DNA from: Bacillus sp. Marseille-Q3570
Lineage (GTDB): Bacteria; Bacillota; Bacilli; Bacillales; Fictibacillaceae
DNA: 64,000 nt
Assembly (NCBI RefSeq): GCF_946151055.1
Contig: NZ_CAMGYZ010000001.1
Coordinates: forward strand, 434,001 to 498,000
Direction: 5' to 3'
Shown here: positions 44,387 to 55,175 of the stretch, piece after piece
How positions within the stretch are numbered: position 1 is the first letter of the stretch
Layout: every line of letters starts with the position of its first letter
Made by a program: the position numbers and the translations under genes
The notes under the pieces: model-generated
What the model saw: only the letters and a program-made list of their open reading frames with translations
What the model was told of the DNA's origin: nothing
Database searches by the model: none

Positions 44387-45334
44387 ATGAAGGTAATCAA
44401 AGTCTCACCTCGCGGGTATTGTTATGGCGTTGTGGATGCAATGGTCATCGCCAGACAAGCTGCAAGTGACCCCGAAATACCTAGGCCAATCTATATCCTG
44501 GGTATGATTGTTCATAATAAACATGTCACCGATGCTTTTGAAGAAGAAGGCATCATTACTTTGGATGGTCCAAACCGTCTTGAAATACTGAAACAAGTAA
44601 ATGAAGGAACCGTTATTTTCACAGCTCATGGTGTCTCACCTGAGGTCCGAAGGATTGCGCGTGAAAAAGGTCTTCATACAATAGATGCGACTTGCCCGGA
44701 TGTGACAGTCACTCACGATCTGATCAAAGAAAAGAAAGAAGAAGGCTATCATGTCGCTTATATCGGAAAAAAAGGGCATCCTGAACCCGAAGGAGCTATG
44801 GGGATCGCACCTGATATCGTCCATTTGATAGAAAATAAAAATGATGTTGAAAATCTCGATATCAAAGCAGATAAAATTTTAATTACGAATCAGACCACCA
44901 TGAGTCAGTGGGATGTCCAACATCTTATTGAACAGATCCAGGAAAAATACCCACAAGCCGAAGTACATGAAGAAATTTGCAAGGCTACTCAGGTCCGTCA
45001 GGAAGCTGTTGCGGTTCAAGCAGTTGAGGCTGATCTGTTGCTTGTCGTCGGAGACCCTCGCAGTAACAACTCAAACCGCCTCGCCCAAGTTTCATGGGAG
45101 ATTGCAGGTACTCCATCACACAGGATTGCAGATGTCACAGAAATTAAGCTCGAGTGGTTGGACAACGTCGAAACGGTTGCTGTTACAGCAGGAGCTTCTA
45201 CGCCGACACCTATCACGAAAGAAGTCATCATGTTCCTTGATCAATATGATCATGAGGATGAAACAACCTGGAAAAGAGAGCCAAAAGTAAAATCCAGCAA
45301 AATCCTGCCGAAGGTTAAAGCTGCAAAAAAATAA
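44387..45334 (+). CDS. ispH: 4-hydroxy-3-methylbut-2-enyl diphosphate reductase
   Basis: IspH makes IPP and DMAPP from HMBPP using a 4Fe-4S cluster. The cluster cysteines C12, C103 and C198 and substrate-binding histidines H43, H81 and H131 are seen in the [32 protein letters not shown] and EEICKATQ motifs. The 315-residue length is normal. AAAGGAGG lies before the ATG inside a symmetrical structure (see the promoter entry). Confidence 0.96.
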   Translation: MKVIKVSPRGYCYGVVDAMVIARQAASDPEIPRPIYILGMIVHNKHVTDAFEEEGIITLDGPNRLEILKQVNEGTVIFTAHGVSPEVRRIAREKGLHTIDATCPDVTVTHDLIKEKKEEGYHVAYIGKKGHPEPEGAMGIAPDIVHLIENKNDVENLDIKADKILITNQTTMSQWDVQHLIEQIQEKYPQAEVHEEICKATQVRQEAVAVQAVEADLLLVVGDPRSNNSNRLAQVSWEIAGTPSHRIADVTEIKLEWLDNVETVAVTAGASTPTPITKEVIMFLDQYDHEDETTWKREPKVKSSKILPKVKAAKK

Positions 45335-45341
45335 TACATCA

Positions 45342-45378
45342 GGGCTGTCCCACGATTGTTTTGGGACAGCCCCTTCTT
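45342..45378 (+). terminator. ispH terminator
   Basis: 11-bp stem GGGCTGTCCCA/TGGGACAGCCC with nine-base loop and CTTCTTTT. Confidence 0.88.
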
Positions 45379-45517
45379 TTGTATGCCTTTAGACTTTATT
45401 GAGTGGTTTTATAATTATTTCAGTCTTTGACCTTGAATTTTCTGGGATGTTTTGCCGCTCCAAAACGTTAAAAAACTTAATCTTGCACAATTTGATTTCA
45501 ACGTAAGAAAATCACAG

Positions 45518-46642
45518 CTAGATAAACTTGAATGGATCGGTATGTTCTTTACTTCTATATACTTCAGTTCCAGAGTTCTTTTCGGTCAGCCAGCGGTCCA
45601 ATATGTCGGCCACCCCGTCAATCATCACTTTTTCGATATTATGTCCGGGGTCGATGATCGCCATGCCTTCCATCCATGCATCATGTGCATAATGATACTT
45701 GATGTCTCCGGTGATGAATACATCAGCACCTTTAAACATCGCCTTACTTATGAAGTCATTTCCTTCCCCACCGGATACAGCAATTTTGTTCACTTGCTTT
45801 TGAAGATCACCGACTACCCGGACACCGCTCAAATTGAATGTTTCCTTAAGCTTTTCGGCAAGTTCGCCGACTGTCATGGAATCTTTGGGCTTTCCTATTC
45901 GTCCAATCCCGAGTGATTCACCCTGGTTCTCAAGTGGAAGAAGGTCATATGCCACTTCTTCATATGGATGGGATTTTCGTAGTGCTTCCAATACTTCCTT
46001 TTCAATACTTGCTGGGTAGAGTGTCTCGATTTTCACCTCGTCGACGAATTCCATTTTACCTTGTTCACCGATATGTGGATTGGTTCCCTTGTGCGGTAAA
46101 AATGTCCCCGTCCCTGGTGTATTAAATGTACAATGGCTGTAGTTTCCGATAAAACCTGCTCCAGCCTTTCCTAATGCGTTTCTCACGTCATCTGCATTCG
46201 TTTCCGGCACAAACACGACTAGCTTTTTAAGCTTATCTTCAAGCGTATCCACTAGCACCACTGTATCTGTCATACCAATTGCATCCGCAAGCAGATCATT
46301 GACACCACCCGTTGCAACATCCAGGTTGGTATGGGCGGCATAAACTGTTATATCATTCTTCATCAGCTTTTGGATCGTGCGCCCGTATGAAGTATCAAGA
46401 TCGATCTTCTTTAATGGTTTGAAGATGAGAGGATGATGAGCAACAATCAAATCAACATTTTCACGGATTGCTTCATCGATAACAGTTTCAATGACATCCA
46501 GCGTCACCATGATTTTTTTTACGCGTTTTTGCAAGGAACCGACTTGTAGGCCGATCGGATCTCCTTCCATTGCCATCCATTTTGGGGCAAGCTTATCAAT
46601 CCTTTGTATGATTTCTTGAGCGTGTGCATGTTGTTTACTCAC
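45518..46642 (-). CDS. yqfO: NIF3-like protein YqfO
   Basis: The 374-residue protein has the NIF3 fold split by a PII/CutA-like middle domain (about residues 130-230). Metal ligands lie in VAHHPLIF (His-His), AAHTNLD, and near the C-terminus GDIKYHYAHDA and DPGHNIE. It is annotated as a possible GTP cyclohydrolase I type 2 relative, but the true reaction is not known. The start is GTG 46642 and overlaps the trmK stop by 4 bp. Confidence 0.9.
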   Translation of the reverse strand: MSKQHAHAQEIIQRIDKLAPKWMAMEGDPIGLQVGSLQKRVKKIMVTLDVIETVIDEAIRENVDLIVAHHPLIFKPLKKIDLDTSYGRTIQKLMKNDITVYAAHTNLDVATGGVNDLLADAIGMTDTVVLVDTLEDKLKKLVVFVPETNADDVRNALGKAGAGFIGNYSHCTFNTPGTGTFLPHKGTNPHIGEQGKMEFVDEVKIETLYPASIEKEVLEALRKSHPYEEVAYDLLPLENQGESLGIGRIGKPKDSMTVGELAEKLKETFNLSGVRVVGDLQKQVNKIAVSGGEGNDFISKAMFKGADVFITGDIKYHYAHDAWMEGMAIIDPGHNIEKVMIDGVADILDRWLTEKNSGTEVYRSKEHTDPFKFI

Positions 46643-47331
46643 TTTATCGCCTCCGTTACAGCATTGATTTTCTGTTTTAAAAGTGCTTTGCGTTCACGGA
46701 TGTCTTCGGTAGGTAGAGCTTTTTCCAGTTGAATAAGAATTCTCTCCCAGTTCTCCTTTTCCCGTTTCCACTTCTTTTCGAACGTACTATTGCATTCATT
46801 CATTAAAAATGGACCTAACAACTTTTCCGTATCATTGAAGATAACCTGTACATCGGACGGTTCTGCCACGAGGATTTCATAAATTTTATCATCCTCTTCA
46901 AGAATCGATTCTCCAATCAATTTCCAATTATTTCTTTCCAACCAGTCCCGTATGAAACGAGCCCCCATATTCGGTTGAAGAATAAGACGTTCAACACCCT
47001 GAAGACGTTCTTTTCCTCGTTCTAAAATGTTGCTGATCAACTGGCCGCCCATACCTGCGATCACTACGGCCGAAACCTCATGTGGGTCGATCACTTCTAA
47101 GCCGTCTCCTAGTCTTACCTCGATTTTCTCATCTAAGTCGAGTGCTTTCACTTGATTATAGGCTGAACGGAAAGGCCCTGCGTTCACTTCTCCTGCGATT
47201 GCTTTGCTGATAATACCTTTTTGCACAGCAAAACAAGGCAGGAAGGCATGATCTGAACCGATATCAGCCAGTATGGAACCTTTCGGTATGTATGTCGTTA
47301 CTTTTTCTAATCGGTTTGAAATGGTTATCAT
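46639..47331 (-). CDS. trmK: tRNA (adenine22-N1)-methyltransferase TrmK
   Basis: The 230-residue protein has an N-terminal Rossmann methyltransferase domain with the SAM motif ADIGSDHAFLP and the catalytic-region VIAGMGGQLI, and a C-terminal coiled-coil domain. It makes m1A22 in tRNA, mainly of Ser and Tyr. Paired with yqfO as in B. subtilis yqfN-yqfO. Confidence 0.92.
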   Translation of the reverse strand: MITISNRLEKVTTYIPKGSILADIGSDHAFLPCFAVQKGIISKAIAGEVNAGPFRSAYNQVKALDLDEKIEVRLGDGLEVIDPHEVSAVVIAGMGGQLISNILERGKERLQGVERLILQPNMGARFIRDWLERNNWKLIGESILEEDDKIYEILVAEPSDVQVIFNDTEKLLGPFLMNECNSTFEKKWKREKENWERILIQLEKALPTEDIRERKALLKQKINAVTEAIK

Positions 47332-47400
47332 ATATTTTCACCTATTCTTTTGAAATACAGTCCTACTATAGCCGTTTTTATTCGTATCTATCAAATATGC

Positions 47401-47500
47401 TTAATAAAGAAAACTTGACAAAGCCAAGCCTTAGGCGCAGGCTGAGCCTTTAGTTGCACTTATACTGAAGAAAGTATTTTATACTTTCTTTAAGTATAAA
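47401..47500 (+). repeat. REP2 copy B
   Basis: Begins TTAATAAAGAAAACTTGACA, then AAGCCTTAGGCGCAGGCTGA and a long hairpin (TTATACT, AAGAAAGTAT-TTT-ATACTTTCTT, AAGTATAA) which has perfect 10-bp inner arms. It ends where the cccA terminator starts, between cccA and trmK. Confidence 0.8.
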
Positions 47501-47553
47501 AAAGGCGACCCTTGATGTTTGTACGCCAAACATTAACATAGAGTCAACCTTTA
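47501..47553 (-). terminator. cccA terminator
   Basis: On the minus strand GGTTGACTC pairs with GGGTCGCC (one bulged base, one wobble pair), with an inner ATGTTTG/CAAACAT stem, then CCTTTTTTA. Confidence 0.6.
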
Positions 47554-47574
47554 CAGATGATCTTACTATTCTTT

Positions 47575-47940
47575 TTACTTTTCGCCTTCTCCGCCGCCTT
47601 CTTTTCCGCCATTTACCAGGAATTCAGCGACTGCTTTGGCTTCTTCAGCACTCAAAGACTGAGCAGGCATTTGGCCTTTACCATTTTGGATGATATCAGC
47701 TATCTCTTCTGGTTTATACTTAGAACCGACATCTGTAAGAGCAGGTCCCATACCACCTTCTAGGTTTTGACCATGGCAGGATGTACAGGTTTGTTGTACA
47801 ATTTGCTCTGGTTTCACTTCTTCTCCGCCGCCAGCTGCCTTTTCTTTCGCTTCGTTAACACCTACAGCAGATAAAACAATCATAATAGCAATGCCGAAAA
47901 CAGCAGTAATGGCGAATGGAATCAATGGATTTCTTTTCAT
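47575..47940 (-). CDS. cccA: membrane-anchored cytochrome c-550
   Basis: The 121-residue protein has a signal anchor (residues 8-28), a Gly/Glu-rich linker, then a small cytochrome c domain with heme site CTSCH (about residues 53-57) and axial Met in GKGQMPAQSL. The ends are rich in GGE. It passes electrons from the bc complex to oxidases on the outer face of the membrane. The AAAGGAGG site precedes ATG 47940. It follows the sigA-proximal order in B. subtilis. Confidence 0.92.
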   Translation of the reverse strand: MKRNPLIPFAITAVFGIAIMIVLSAVGVNEAKEKAAGGGEEVKPEQIVQQTCTSCHGQNLEGGMGPALTDVGSKYKPEEIADIIQNGKGQMPAQSLSAEEAKAVAEFLVNGGKEGGGEGEK

Positions 47941-48125
47941 CTCTTATCCTCCTTTTGATGCAGGTTGATACTGTTGTTAGTGTTTCCTACCTATGTAATA
48001 GTAAACAAGCCATTTACTATTTTACTTTAAAATTCATAGGAAGGAAAGTCTTAACTGGAGGGACGAGACATTTGTCATGATTTGGACACGATTCCCCCGC
48101 CTTTAACTGCTGGTCTTGGTGAATA

Positions 48126-49766
48126 TCAAACAGTTTTCATAGAATTATCTTTTAATTCTTCTGCCATTTTTCGCAGTTTATATTTTTGTATTTTTCCAGA
48201 AGCGGTCATCGGATATTCATCTACGAAAAAGATATATTCTGGAATCTTATAGTGTGCGATTTTCCCTTCACAATAAGAGCGGATCTCTTCTTCTGTAACG
48301 CCCTCCCCTTCTTTCACTTGCACACAAGCCGCAACCTTTTCTCCATATTTTTCATCCGGAACCCCGATCACTTGGACATCGATGATTGCTGGATTGGTAT
48401 ACAAAAACTCTTCGATTTCACGTGGGTAGATGTTCTCTCCACCACGAATGATCATATCTTTCAGTCTCCCTGTGATCTTCACATAACCATCCTCATCCTT
48501 CGTAGCAAGGTCTCCTGTATGAAGCCATCCATCTGAATCAATGGCCTGTGCTGTTGCTTCAGGCATATTGTAATACCCTTTCATCACGAGGTATCCTCTT
48601 GTACAGAGTTCTCCTTGATCACCAGTCGGAACTTCTTCTCCTGTCACTGGATCAATTATTTTGACTTCTACAATTGGATGTTTCTTCCCGACTGTTTCGA
48701 CCCGTCTTTCAATTGGATCATCTGTGCGTGTTTGTGTGATAACAGGGGAAGATTCTGTCTGACCATAAGCAATTGTGATTTCATCCATTCCCATCAAATT
48801 GATGACTTTCTTCATAACCTCGATTGGACATGGAGAGCCCGCCATGATTCCAGTTCTTAGCGTTGAAAGATCATATTCATTGAAACTTTCAAGGTTCAAT
48901 TCTGCTATGAACATTGTTGGTACTCCGTGCAGCCCTGTGCATTTTTCTTTTTCAACTGTCTGTAAAACAAGTTCGGGATCAAATTGTACGACAGGAACCA
49001 TAGTGGCACCAACGGATACACAGGCTAGTACACCGAGTACACAGCCGAAACAATGGAAAAAGGGAACTGGGATGCATAGTCTGTCCTTTTCTGATAGATT
49101 CATTGCATTTGCTACCTGGTAGCCGTTATTGACGATATTATGGTGGGTCAGCATGACCCCCTTCGGAAAACCCGTTGTACCACTTGTATACTGCATGTTG
49201 ATGACATCATGCGGGTCTAGTTCTGCTTCGCGCTTCTTCAATTCTTCATCCGAAGTCGAAGCAGCCATTTTCAAAAAGCTTTTCCAGGAAATTAATCCAT
49301 CAGTTTCTTGCTCTTCCATGAAAACAAGTTGCTTCAACTTAGGGAGATCATTTGATTTCACCCTACCATTATTACCTGTCGTACCGACAATTGATTGAAC
49401 AATTTCAACGTAAGATGTATCTCGGAACTTGTCCATCATGAATAGGGTCGTCGTATCCGATTGTTTCAACAAATAGTCCAATTCACTCTTCTGGTAATTG
49501 GTGTTGACTGTAACTAGTACAGCTCCCATCCGTGCTGAGCCGAATTGAAGCAATAACCACTCGAAACGGTTCGTCGACCATGCAGCAATATGATCTCCTT
49601 TATTGACCCCTAATGCCATCAAGGCTTTAGCAACTTGACCAGTCAATTTATAGAATTCTTCATACGTATGTCTGATTCCCTCTTTACTGTAGACCACTGC
49701 GTCATGCTCTGGTAACCGCTCTGCGTTCTCCTTCAATAATTGACCAATCGTTTTATTCAAATACAT
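48126..49766 (-). CDS. AMP-binding acyl-CoA synthetase (medium/long-chain type)
   Basis: The 546-residue cytosolic enzyme activates fatty acids to acyl-CoA with ATP. It has [11 protein letters not shown] (A3, about residue 178), YGQTESSP, the [10 protein letters not shown] segment, [18 protein letters not shown] and the C-terminal lysine in [11 protein letters not shown]. Start ATG 49766 with CGGAGGTG upstream. It follows an acyl-CoA dehydrogenase gene, reminiscent of the yngJ-yngI pair of B. subtilis. Exact chain length is not seen in the sequence. Confidence 0.87.
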   Translation of the reverse strand: MYLNKTIGQLLKENAERLPEHDAVVYSKEGIRHTYEEFYKLTGQVAKALMALGVNKGDHIAAWSTNRFEWLLLQFGSARMGAVLVTVNTNYQKSELDYLLKQSDTTTLFMMDKFRDTSYVEIVQSIVGTTGNNGRVKSNDLPKLKQLVFMEEQETDGLISWKSFLKMAASTSDEELKKREAELDPHDVINMQYTSGTTGFPKGVMLTHHNIVNNGYQVANAMNLSEKDRLCIPVPFFHCFGCVLGVLACVSVGATMVPVVQFDPELVLQTVEKEKCTGLHGVPTMFIAELNLESFNEYDLSTLRTGIMAGSPCPIEVMKKVINLMGMDEITIAYGQTESSPVITQTRTDDPIERRVETVGKKHPIVEVKIIDPVTGEEVPTGDQGELCTRGYLVMKGYYNMPEATAQAIDSDGWLHTGDLATKDEDGYVKITGRLKDMIIRGGENIYPREIEEFLYTNPAIIDVQVIGVPDEKYGEKVAACVQVKEGEGVTEEEIRSYCEGKIAHYKIPEYIFFVDEYPMTASGKIQKYKLRKMAEELKDNSMKTV

Positions 49767-49911
49767 CCGAGCACCTCCGTTTTTTAAAGTGTGAATAATC
49801 AAAATTATCAGACTTATTTAAAGAAGGGCTGGCCCTATCCATCAAGATCCGCTCCCATGATCGGAAACACTTGATCTTCAAAGGGTCACCCTAAAATAAT
49901 ATGAGCAGTAA

Positions 49912-51051
49912 TCAACAGCCTAATTCTCTTGCTATGACCATACGTTGGACCTCAGAAGTTCCTTCTCCGATTTCAAGAAGTCTTCCATCACGATAAAATC
50001 TTTCAACATGATAATCTTTCATGTATCCGTAACCGCCGTGGATCTGGATGGCCTGTGTACATACTTCCATGCAGATCTCAGATGCATAAAGCTTTGCCAT
50101 TGATGCTTCTTTCGCGAACTTGCGGCCTTGATCTTTCAACCAAGCAGCTTTATAGACCATCGTCCTTGCCAATTCAATCTTCATAGCCATATCAGCAAGC
50201 TTGAATTGGGTAGCCTGGAATTTTGAAAGTGTCTTTCCAAATTGCTTTCTTTCTTGGGCATAAGCAAGTGCTTTTTCATATGCAGCTTGAGCAATGCCCA
50301 CTCCCATAGCACCAATACCAATTCTTCCGCCATCAAGTGTCATCAGGAATTGTCTGAACCCGTTACCTCTCTGGCCTAGCATATTCTCTTCAGGTACACG
50401 GATATCTTCCATGATCAATTCAGTTGTATTAGATGAGTTCAGACCCAACTTTTCATAATTATCGATGACTTTGAAACCAGGTGAGTCCGTACTTGCGATG
50501 AATGCTGTAATTTCCTTTTCCCCATCCTTGCGACCAGTTACTGCTGTCAACGCTAAATTTTTCGCGTAGCTTGCATTTGTGATGAAGCATTTGCTTCCGT
50601 TGATGATCCACTCGTCCCCTTGTTGAACCGCAGTCGTTTCAGTTCCGCCTGCATCTGAGCCAGCGTTCGGTTCAGTGAGACCAAAAGCACCAAGTGATTC
50701 TCCAGTACATATTGGGGTAAGGTATTTCTTTTTCTGTTCTTCTGTACCGAACATGTGTAATGGCGCGCCACCTAATGAAATATGGGCAGAATATGTAATC
50801 CCTGCCGAACCGCATGCCCTGCTCAATTCTTCTACTACAATTGCGAAACTGACAGTATCAGCGCCACCACCGCCATATTCTTCAGGGAATGGAAGACCCA
50901 TCATCCCTAAGTCTCCCAGTTTTTTGAAAATCTCAACAGGGAATCTTTTCTCTTTATCACGCTGCTCTGCTCCAGGTGCCACTTCCTCCTCAGCAAATTC
51001 CCTGATCATTTTGTAAATCATTTTCTGTTCATCTGTTAAATCGAAGTTCAT
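49912..51051 (-). CDS. acyl-CoA dehydrogenase
   Basis: This 379-residue FAD enzyme forms the first double bond in beta-oxidation. GLTEPNAGSDAGG (about residue 126), WITNASY-like CFITNASYAKN, ERKQFGKTLSKFQ and the C-terminal EIGEGTSEVQRMVIAREL with the family catalytic glutamate are present. Start ATG 51051 with AGGAG at nine bases. It is the first gene of a two-gene transcript behind a promoter with a cre-like site. Related B. subtilis genes are yngJ and mmgC; substrate length is not clear. Confidence 0.9.
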   Translation of the reverse strand: MNFDLTDEQKMIYKMIREFAEEEVAPGAEQRDKEKRFPVEIFKKLGDLGMMGLPFPEEYGGGGADTVSFAIVVEELSRACGSAGITYSAHISLGGAPLHMFGTEEQKKKYLTPICTGESLGAFGLTEPNAGSDAGGTETTAVQQGDEWIINGSKCFITNASYAKNLALTAVTGRKDGEKEITAFIASTDSPGFKVIDNYEKLGLNSSNTTELIMEDIRVPEENMLGQRGNGFRQFLMTLDGGRIGIGAMGVGIAQAAYEKALAYAQERKQFGKTLSKFQATQFKLADMAMKIELARTMVYKAAWLKDQGRKFAKEASMAKLYASEICMEVCTQAIQIHGGYGYMKDYHVERFYRDGRLLEIGEGTSEVQRMVIARELGC

Positions 51052-51087
51052 TTTCTCCACTCCTGACTGTTTCAATTGTATTCTCTT

Positions 51088-51134
51088 TGTATACGCTTAC
51101 ATCAATTATACGTATAAATACAGTAATTTTTCAA
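51088..51134 (-). promoter_or_regulatory. promoter and cre-like site for the acyl-CoA dehydrogenase operon
   Basis: TTGAAA (51129-51134) and TATAAT (51105-51110) on the minus strand with 18-bp spacing. Four bases downstream, TGTAAGCGTATACA (51088-51101) agrees with the CcpA cre consensus TGWNANCGNTNWCA in all but one defined position. A cre next to the transcription start would let CcpA repress fatty-acid oxidation in sugar excess, as in the mmg operon. Confidence 0.6.
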
Positions 51135-51253
51135 CAGTTAAAAAAAGTCCGAAAATAGTGTAAAATAGTAATCGTATATACCAAAAATTTCCGAACAAGG
51201 TTTGCAAATGGAGTTGAAAATAAGTAAAATAAAGGACAAAGAAGCAATAAAAA

Positions 51254-51290
51254 AACGAACCATCCCAATTGCGGGATGATCCGTTCATTA
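51254..51290 (-). terminator. terminator of the sigA operon
   Basis: A strong stem of about 13 bp (AACGAACCATCCC against GGGATGATCCGTT, one wobble/mismatch) with TTTTTT on the minus strand. Confidence 0.88.
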
Positions 51291-51298
51291 TCGAACTC

Positions 51299-52423
51299 TT
51301 ATTCTAAAAAGTCTTTCAACCGTTTACTTCTGCTAGGATGACGAAGCTTACGCAAGGCTTTTGCTTCTATTTGACGGATTCGTTCACGAGTAACACCAAA
51401 CACTTTACCAACTTCCTCAAGTGTTCTCGTGCGTCCATCATCCAAACCGAATCGGAGTCGCAAGACGTTTTCTTCCCGGTCTGTCAAAGTATCTAAGACG
51501 TCTTCCAGCTGCTCTTTCAATAGTTCGTATGCAGCAGCATCCGAAGGAGCAAGAGCATCCTGGTCTTCAATGAAATCACCCAGGTGTGAGTCATCTTCTT
51601 CACCGATTGGTGTCTCAAGTGAAACCGGTTCTTGAGCGATTTTCAAAATTTCTCTGACTTTATCAGGGGTAAGCTCCATTTCTTTCCCGATCTCTTCTGG
51701 GGTCGGTTCACGTCCGATGTCCTGTAAGAGTTGTCGTTGTACCCGGATCAGCTTGTTGATCGTTTCGACCATATGGACAGGAATACGGATAGTACGCGCC
51801 TGGTCTGCAATAGCACGAGTAATCGCTTGACGAATCCACCAGGTTGCATAGGTGCTGAATTTATAACCTTTACGATAGTCGAACTTTTCAACGGCTTTGA
51901 TCAAGCCCATATTCCCTTCTTGGATCAAGTCCAAGAATAACATTCCTCTTCCTACATATCGTTTTGCAATACTTACGACGAGTCGAAGGTTCGCTTCTGC
52001 TAATCGGCGCTTCGCTTCTTCATCGCCTTGTTCGATCCGTTGCGCTAGACTGATTTCATCGTCTGCAGATAATAGATCCACACGACCGATTTCTTTCAGA
52101 TACATCCTGACCGGGTCGTTTATTTTCACTCCAGGAGGTACGCTTAAATCATTCAAGTCGAACTCGTCATCCCCGCTTTTCACTACCTCTTGAATATTTG
52201 GGTCATCGCCGTCCTCTTCATCCACTATCTCAATACCTTGATCACCCAAATACTCATAGAAAACATCCATTTGCTCTGAATCCTGCTCAAATGGGGCGAG
52301 TTTATTGGTTACTTCATTATAAGTGAGGACGCCTCTTTTCTTTCCGAGTTCAACTAATTGTTCCTTTACTTGATCGATGGTTAATTCACCCTCCGCTTCT
52401 TGGCGATTAGGTTTCTCAGCCAT
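51299..52423 (-). CDS. sigA: RNA polymerase sigma factor SigA (RpoD)
   Basis: The 374-residue housekeeping sigma factor has region 1.1, region 1.2 with [16 protein letters not shown], region 2 ([22 protein letters not shown]), region 3, and region 4 with a helix-turn-helix [22 protein letters not shown]. Start ATG 52423 (MAEKPNRQ) with GAAGGAGG upstream. It lies directly after dnaG in the standard dnaG-sigA operon. Confidence 0.97.
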   Translation of the reverse strand: MAEKPNRQEAEGELTIDQVKEQLVELGKKRGVLTYNEVTNKLAPFEQDSEQMDVFYEYLGDQGIEIVDEEDGDDPNIQEVVKSGDDEFDLNDLSVPPGVKINDPVRMYLKEIGRVDLLSADDEISLAQRIEQGDEEAKRRLAEANLRLVVSIAKRYVGRGMLFLDLIQEGNMGLIKAVEKFDYRKGYKFSTYATWWIRQAITRAIADQARTIRIPVHMVETINKLIRVQRQLLQDIGREPTPEEIGKEMELTPDKVREILKIAQEPVSLETPIGEEDDSHLGDFIEDQDALAPSDAAAYELLKEQLEDVLDTLTDREENVLRLRFGLDDGRTRTLEEVGKVFGVTRERIRQIEAKALRKLRHPSRSKRLKDFLE

Positions 52424-52445
52424 ACGATCCCCTCCTTCCATACTT

Positions 52446-54269
52446 CTAACTTCTGTTATTGACTTTCAATGCTCTTTTCAGCTCGACGATTTCCATCGCG
52501 ATTTGTGCAGCTTCAACCATGTTCTGTTCGCGTTCTGCACGTTTCTTGTCTTTTTCTTTCTCTTGTATCTGAATTAATTTAGGATATTTTTTAATTTGAT
52601 TAACATAATCATATAATTCCTGATCCGATATATCCTCATTAATTGTAAGCATCGCCAATTCAGTAACGACTTGCTTCAGGCGTTGATCATCGACTCTCTC
52701 TAAGAACAAGCCGATATCCGGTGTGTGACCTTCTGCGTAAAATGCGTATAAATAAGCCGCAATTGCACTATATTCCTCGATGTTAAATGAACCACCCAGT
52801 AGTTCTTCAACTTTCTCAGCAAGACTTACATCTTTCAGCATATGCGCCAACAATATTCTTTCCGCATTATGGAAAGCAGGTAATAGCCGTGAGGATTGCC
52901 CGATATATTTCTTATGGTTATTCTCCCTATTTCGACCATCATTATCCTTTTTCCTTTTAATACTTAAAAATGCTTGATATTGTTGTTGCTTCACTGCGTC
53001 TAAAGAAAGGTTGAATTCTTCGGCAATTTGCCGTAAATAGTGATCTCTTTCAACAGCTTTAGGAAGTTTTGCAATTTCATGTAGTATCTCTTCGATATAC
53101 CTCATGCGTTCTCCTTCATCTTGGAGATTTTTTCCTCTACGCATGAACTGCATTTTGAATGCCATTACTGTTAAACTTGCCCCTATTACATCCTGTTTAA
53201 AACGATCTCCACCGTGTTTCTGGATATAGTCATCAGGGTCTAAACCTTGAGGCATCTGTGCAATCTTCACATTGCAATCCACTTTTTCCAGAAGTTCTGT
53301 AGCACGAAATGCTGCTGTTATCCCAGCATTATCAGAGTCATAACAAATGATGACTGTCGAGACATTCCGACTTAGCAATTTTGCCTGATCTTGTGTCAAT
53401 GAGGTCCCTAATGTTGCAACACAATTTGTAACATCAGCTTTCCATGCAGCAATGACATCCACATAGCCCTCGAACAAGATCACTTTATCCTCTTTCCGCA
53501 TAGCTGGACGAGCTAGATGATACCCATACAGAATCTTCCCTTTATTGAAGATTTTCGTTTCTGGACTGTTCAAGTATTTCGGTTCTCCATCACCAAGTAT
53601 CCTGCCCCCGAAAGCGATGTTCTTCCCCTGGGTATCCCAGATCGGGAACATGATCCGGTCCCTGAACCGATCGAAAAATTTCCCATCGAATTCCCGCTTT
53701 CCAACCAATCCTGCTTCCTGCATCATGGGAAGCGAATAATTCCTTTTCTGCAAGAAAGAGCTAACGAATTCCCAGGAGTCCGGGGCATAACCGATTTGGA
53801 AGTGTTCGATCATTTCGTCGGTAAAGCCTCGATTATACAAGTACTCTTTTGCTTTTTGCCCGTAATCGGTATTTGTTAAACAATGGTGATAAAGACGGGC
53901 AAGTAAGCCATGGCCATCCTTCATGATTTCTTTTTCTTTGCTGACTTTGTCATTTTGATTGAAGGAAGCTAACTCTGGTAATTCGATACCGACGCGGTCT
54001 GCGAGGTTTTTGACCGTTTCAATGAAAGTGAAACCTTCTACTTCCATTAAAAATGAGAAGACGTTTCCCCCTTTACCACAGCCAAAGCACCTGAAGATCT
54101 GTTTATCACCTGAGACAGAAAATGAAGGTGTGTTTTCATTATGGAACGGACAAAGACCAAAGTAGTTGCGGCCTTGTTTTTTAAGTTGAACATACTCACC
54201 AACAACATCGAGGATGTCATTCGACTTTTGTATTTGTTCGATTGTTTCTTCAGGAATCCGAGATCCCAT
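52446..54269 (-). CDS. dnaG: DNA primase
   Basis: The 607-residue enzyme makes replication primers. It has the CHC2 zinc ribbon (C40, H43, C61, C64), the TOPRIM domain with [10 protein letters not shown] and YDSDNAG, and a C-terminal helicase-interaction domain. It is 57 bp after yqxD and 22 bp before sigA in the macromolecular synthesis operon. Confidence 0.96.
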   Translation of the reverse strand: MGSRIPEETIEQIQKSNDILDVVGEYVQLKKQGRNYFGLCPFHNENTPSFSVSGDKQIFRCFGCGKGGNVFSFLMEVEGFTFIETVKNLADRVGIELPELASFNQNDKVSKEKEIMKDGHGLLARLYHHCLTNTDYGQKAKEYLYNRGFTDEMIEHFQIGYAPDSWEFVSSFLQKRNYSLPMMQEAGLVGKREFDGKFFDRFRDRIMFPIWDTQGKNIAFGGRILGDGEPKYLNSPETKIFNKGKILYGYHLARPAMRKEDKVILFEGYVDVIAAWKADVTNCVATLGTSLTQDQAKLLSRNVSTVIICYDSDNAGITAAFRATELLEKVDCNVKIAQMPQGLDPDDYIQKHGGDRFKQDVIGASLTVMAFKMQFMRRGKNLQDEGERMRYIEEILHEIAKLPKAVERDHYLRQIAEEFNLSLDAVKQQQYQAFLSIKRKKDNDGRNRENNHKKYIGQSSRLLPAFHNAERILLAHMLKDVSLAEKVEELLGGSFNIEEYSAIAAYLYAFYAEGHTPDIGLFLERVDDQRLKQVVTELAMLTINEDISDQELYDYVNQIKKYPKLIQIQEKEKDKKRAEREQNMVEAAQIAMEIVELKRALKVNNRS

Positions 54270-54326
54270 GCTATCACCATTCTTTACTGTTCTGTCCTTG
54301 TTTAAAACAAGAAAACAAAAAGTGTT

Positions 54327-54788
54327 TCATTTAGTCCCTTCAGAAAAGATTTTTGTGAAGTTCTCACTGAACCTTTGAGCATCATCTTCTGTAAATGGGG
54401 GCGGGCCCTTTGTACGGTGTCCCGAGCGTCTCAGTTTACTTGAGTAATAGCGAGATTGTAATAATGAGGGCATTTCATCCTCTGTAAAACGTTTCCCGCG
54501 GGGTGATATGACGTTAACACCTTTGGAAACCAATAAACTTGCAAGGCCATGGTCCTGAGTGATGACAACATTCCCTTCTATAGAATGATTGACGATATAC
54601 ATGTCCACAGATTCTGGTTCTGAGTCTACCATGATCCATTCGGCACTTCGATGTTGATCTGTAGCATGACTGTAAGAGGCAATAAAAAAAACCTTGTACT
54701 CATAGAAATTCGAGATTTCAAGGATTGCCTTCTTTATTTGATTCGGACAAGCATCAGCATCAACCAACACATTTCGAGTTTTCTTCAT
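54327..54788 (-). CDS. yqxD: YaiI/YqxD (DUF188) family protein
   Basis: The 153-residue protein begins with NVLVDADACP, and has VDSEPESVDMYIVN and VITQDHGLASLLVSKG with PIN-like acidic residues, then the RYYSSKLRRSGHRTKGP tail. DUF188 proteins have a PIN fold and an unsettled role. It precedes dnaG, as in B. subtilis. The ribosome binding site before ATG 54788 is weak (nearest GAGAGGATG is 15 bases away). Confidence 0.85.
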   Translation of the reverse strand: MKKTRNVLVDADACPNQIKKAILEISNFYEYKVFFIASYSHATDQHRSAEWIMVDSEPESVDMYIVNHSIEGNVVITQDHGLASLLVSKGVNVISPRGKRFTEDEMPSLLQSRYYSSKLRRSGHRTKGPPPFTEDDAQRFSENFTKIFSEGTK

Positions 54789-55108
54789 GTACTTGTATTT
54801 CTACATCCTCTCAAGAATTCCTGCCAACAGGTCAATGTTTTATATTTCAGAATATTGTCGAATTCTGCTTTTATAGTATAACCAAAATATGGTTTATTCA
54901 TAACTTGTGCAAAATCCACACAATAGAGTATTATAACGCATTTTCCTTTTGTTGACTATCATAAAGATTTCTTTGTCCTTACATTTCGACAAAAAATGCA
55001 AATACCCTTTTTTATTTTGGAATTCTTTCACCTATTTCTAAAAACCTTTTTCTATATTCACTTGATTTACCTAATACCGTAATACCATTCGTCTTCCAAT
55101 ATAAAAAA
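54789..55108. other. 320-bp intergenic region between yqxD and the yqfL terminator
   Basis: Carries the likely promoter of the yqxD-dnaG-sigA operon on the minus strand: TTATGA-17-TATACT near 54877-54906. Small symmetrical segments are AGAAT-8-ATTCT (about 54846-54866) and CCTG-CAGG (about 54820). Nothing else visible; no accepted ORF. Confidence 0.4.
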
Positions 55109-55145
55109 GAAGGGGGCTGACAGATCACTTTTTGTCAACCCCTTC
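55109..55145 (-). terminator. terminator of the ccpN-yqfL operon
   Basis: 13-bp stem GAAGGGGGCTGACA/TGTCAACCCCTTC with a ten-base loop and TTTTTTA on the minus strand. Confidence 0.85.
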
Positions 55146-55175
55146 ATCCTATTCAATTTCTATTCTGATTATTCC

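Noticed and set aside
51106-51288. 60-codon ORF between sigA and the acyl-CoA dehydrogenase
   Set aside because: It overlaps the sigA terminator and the promoter.
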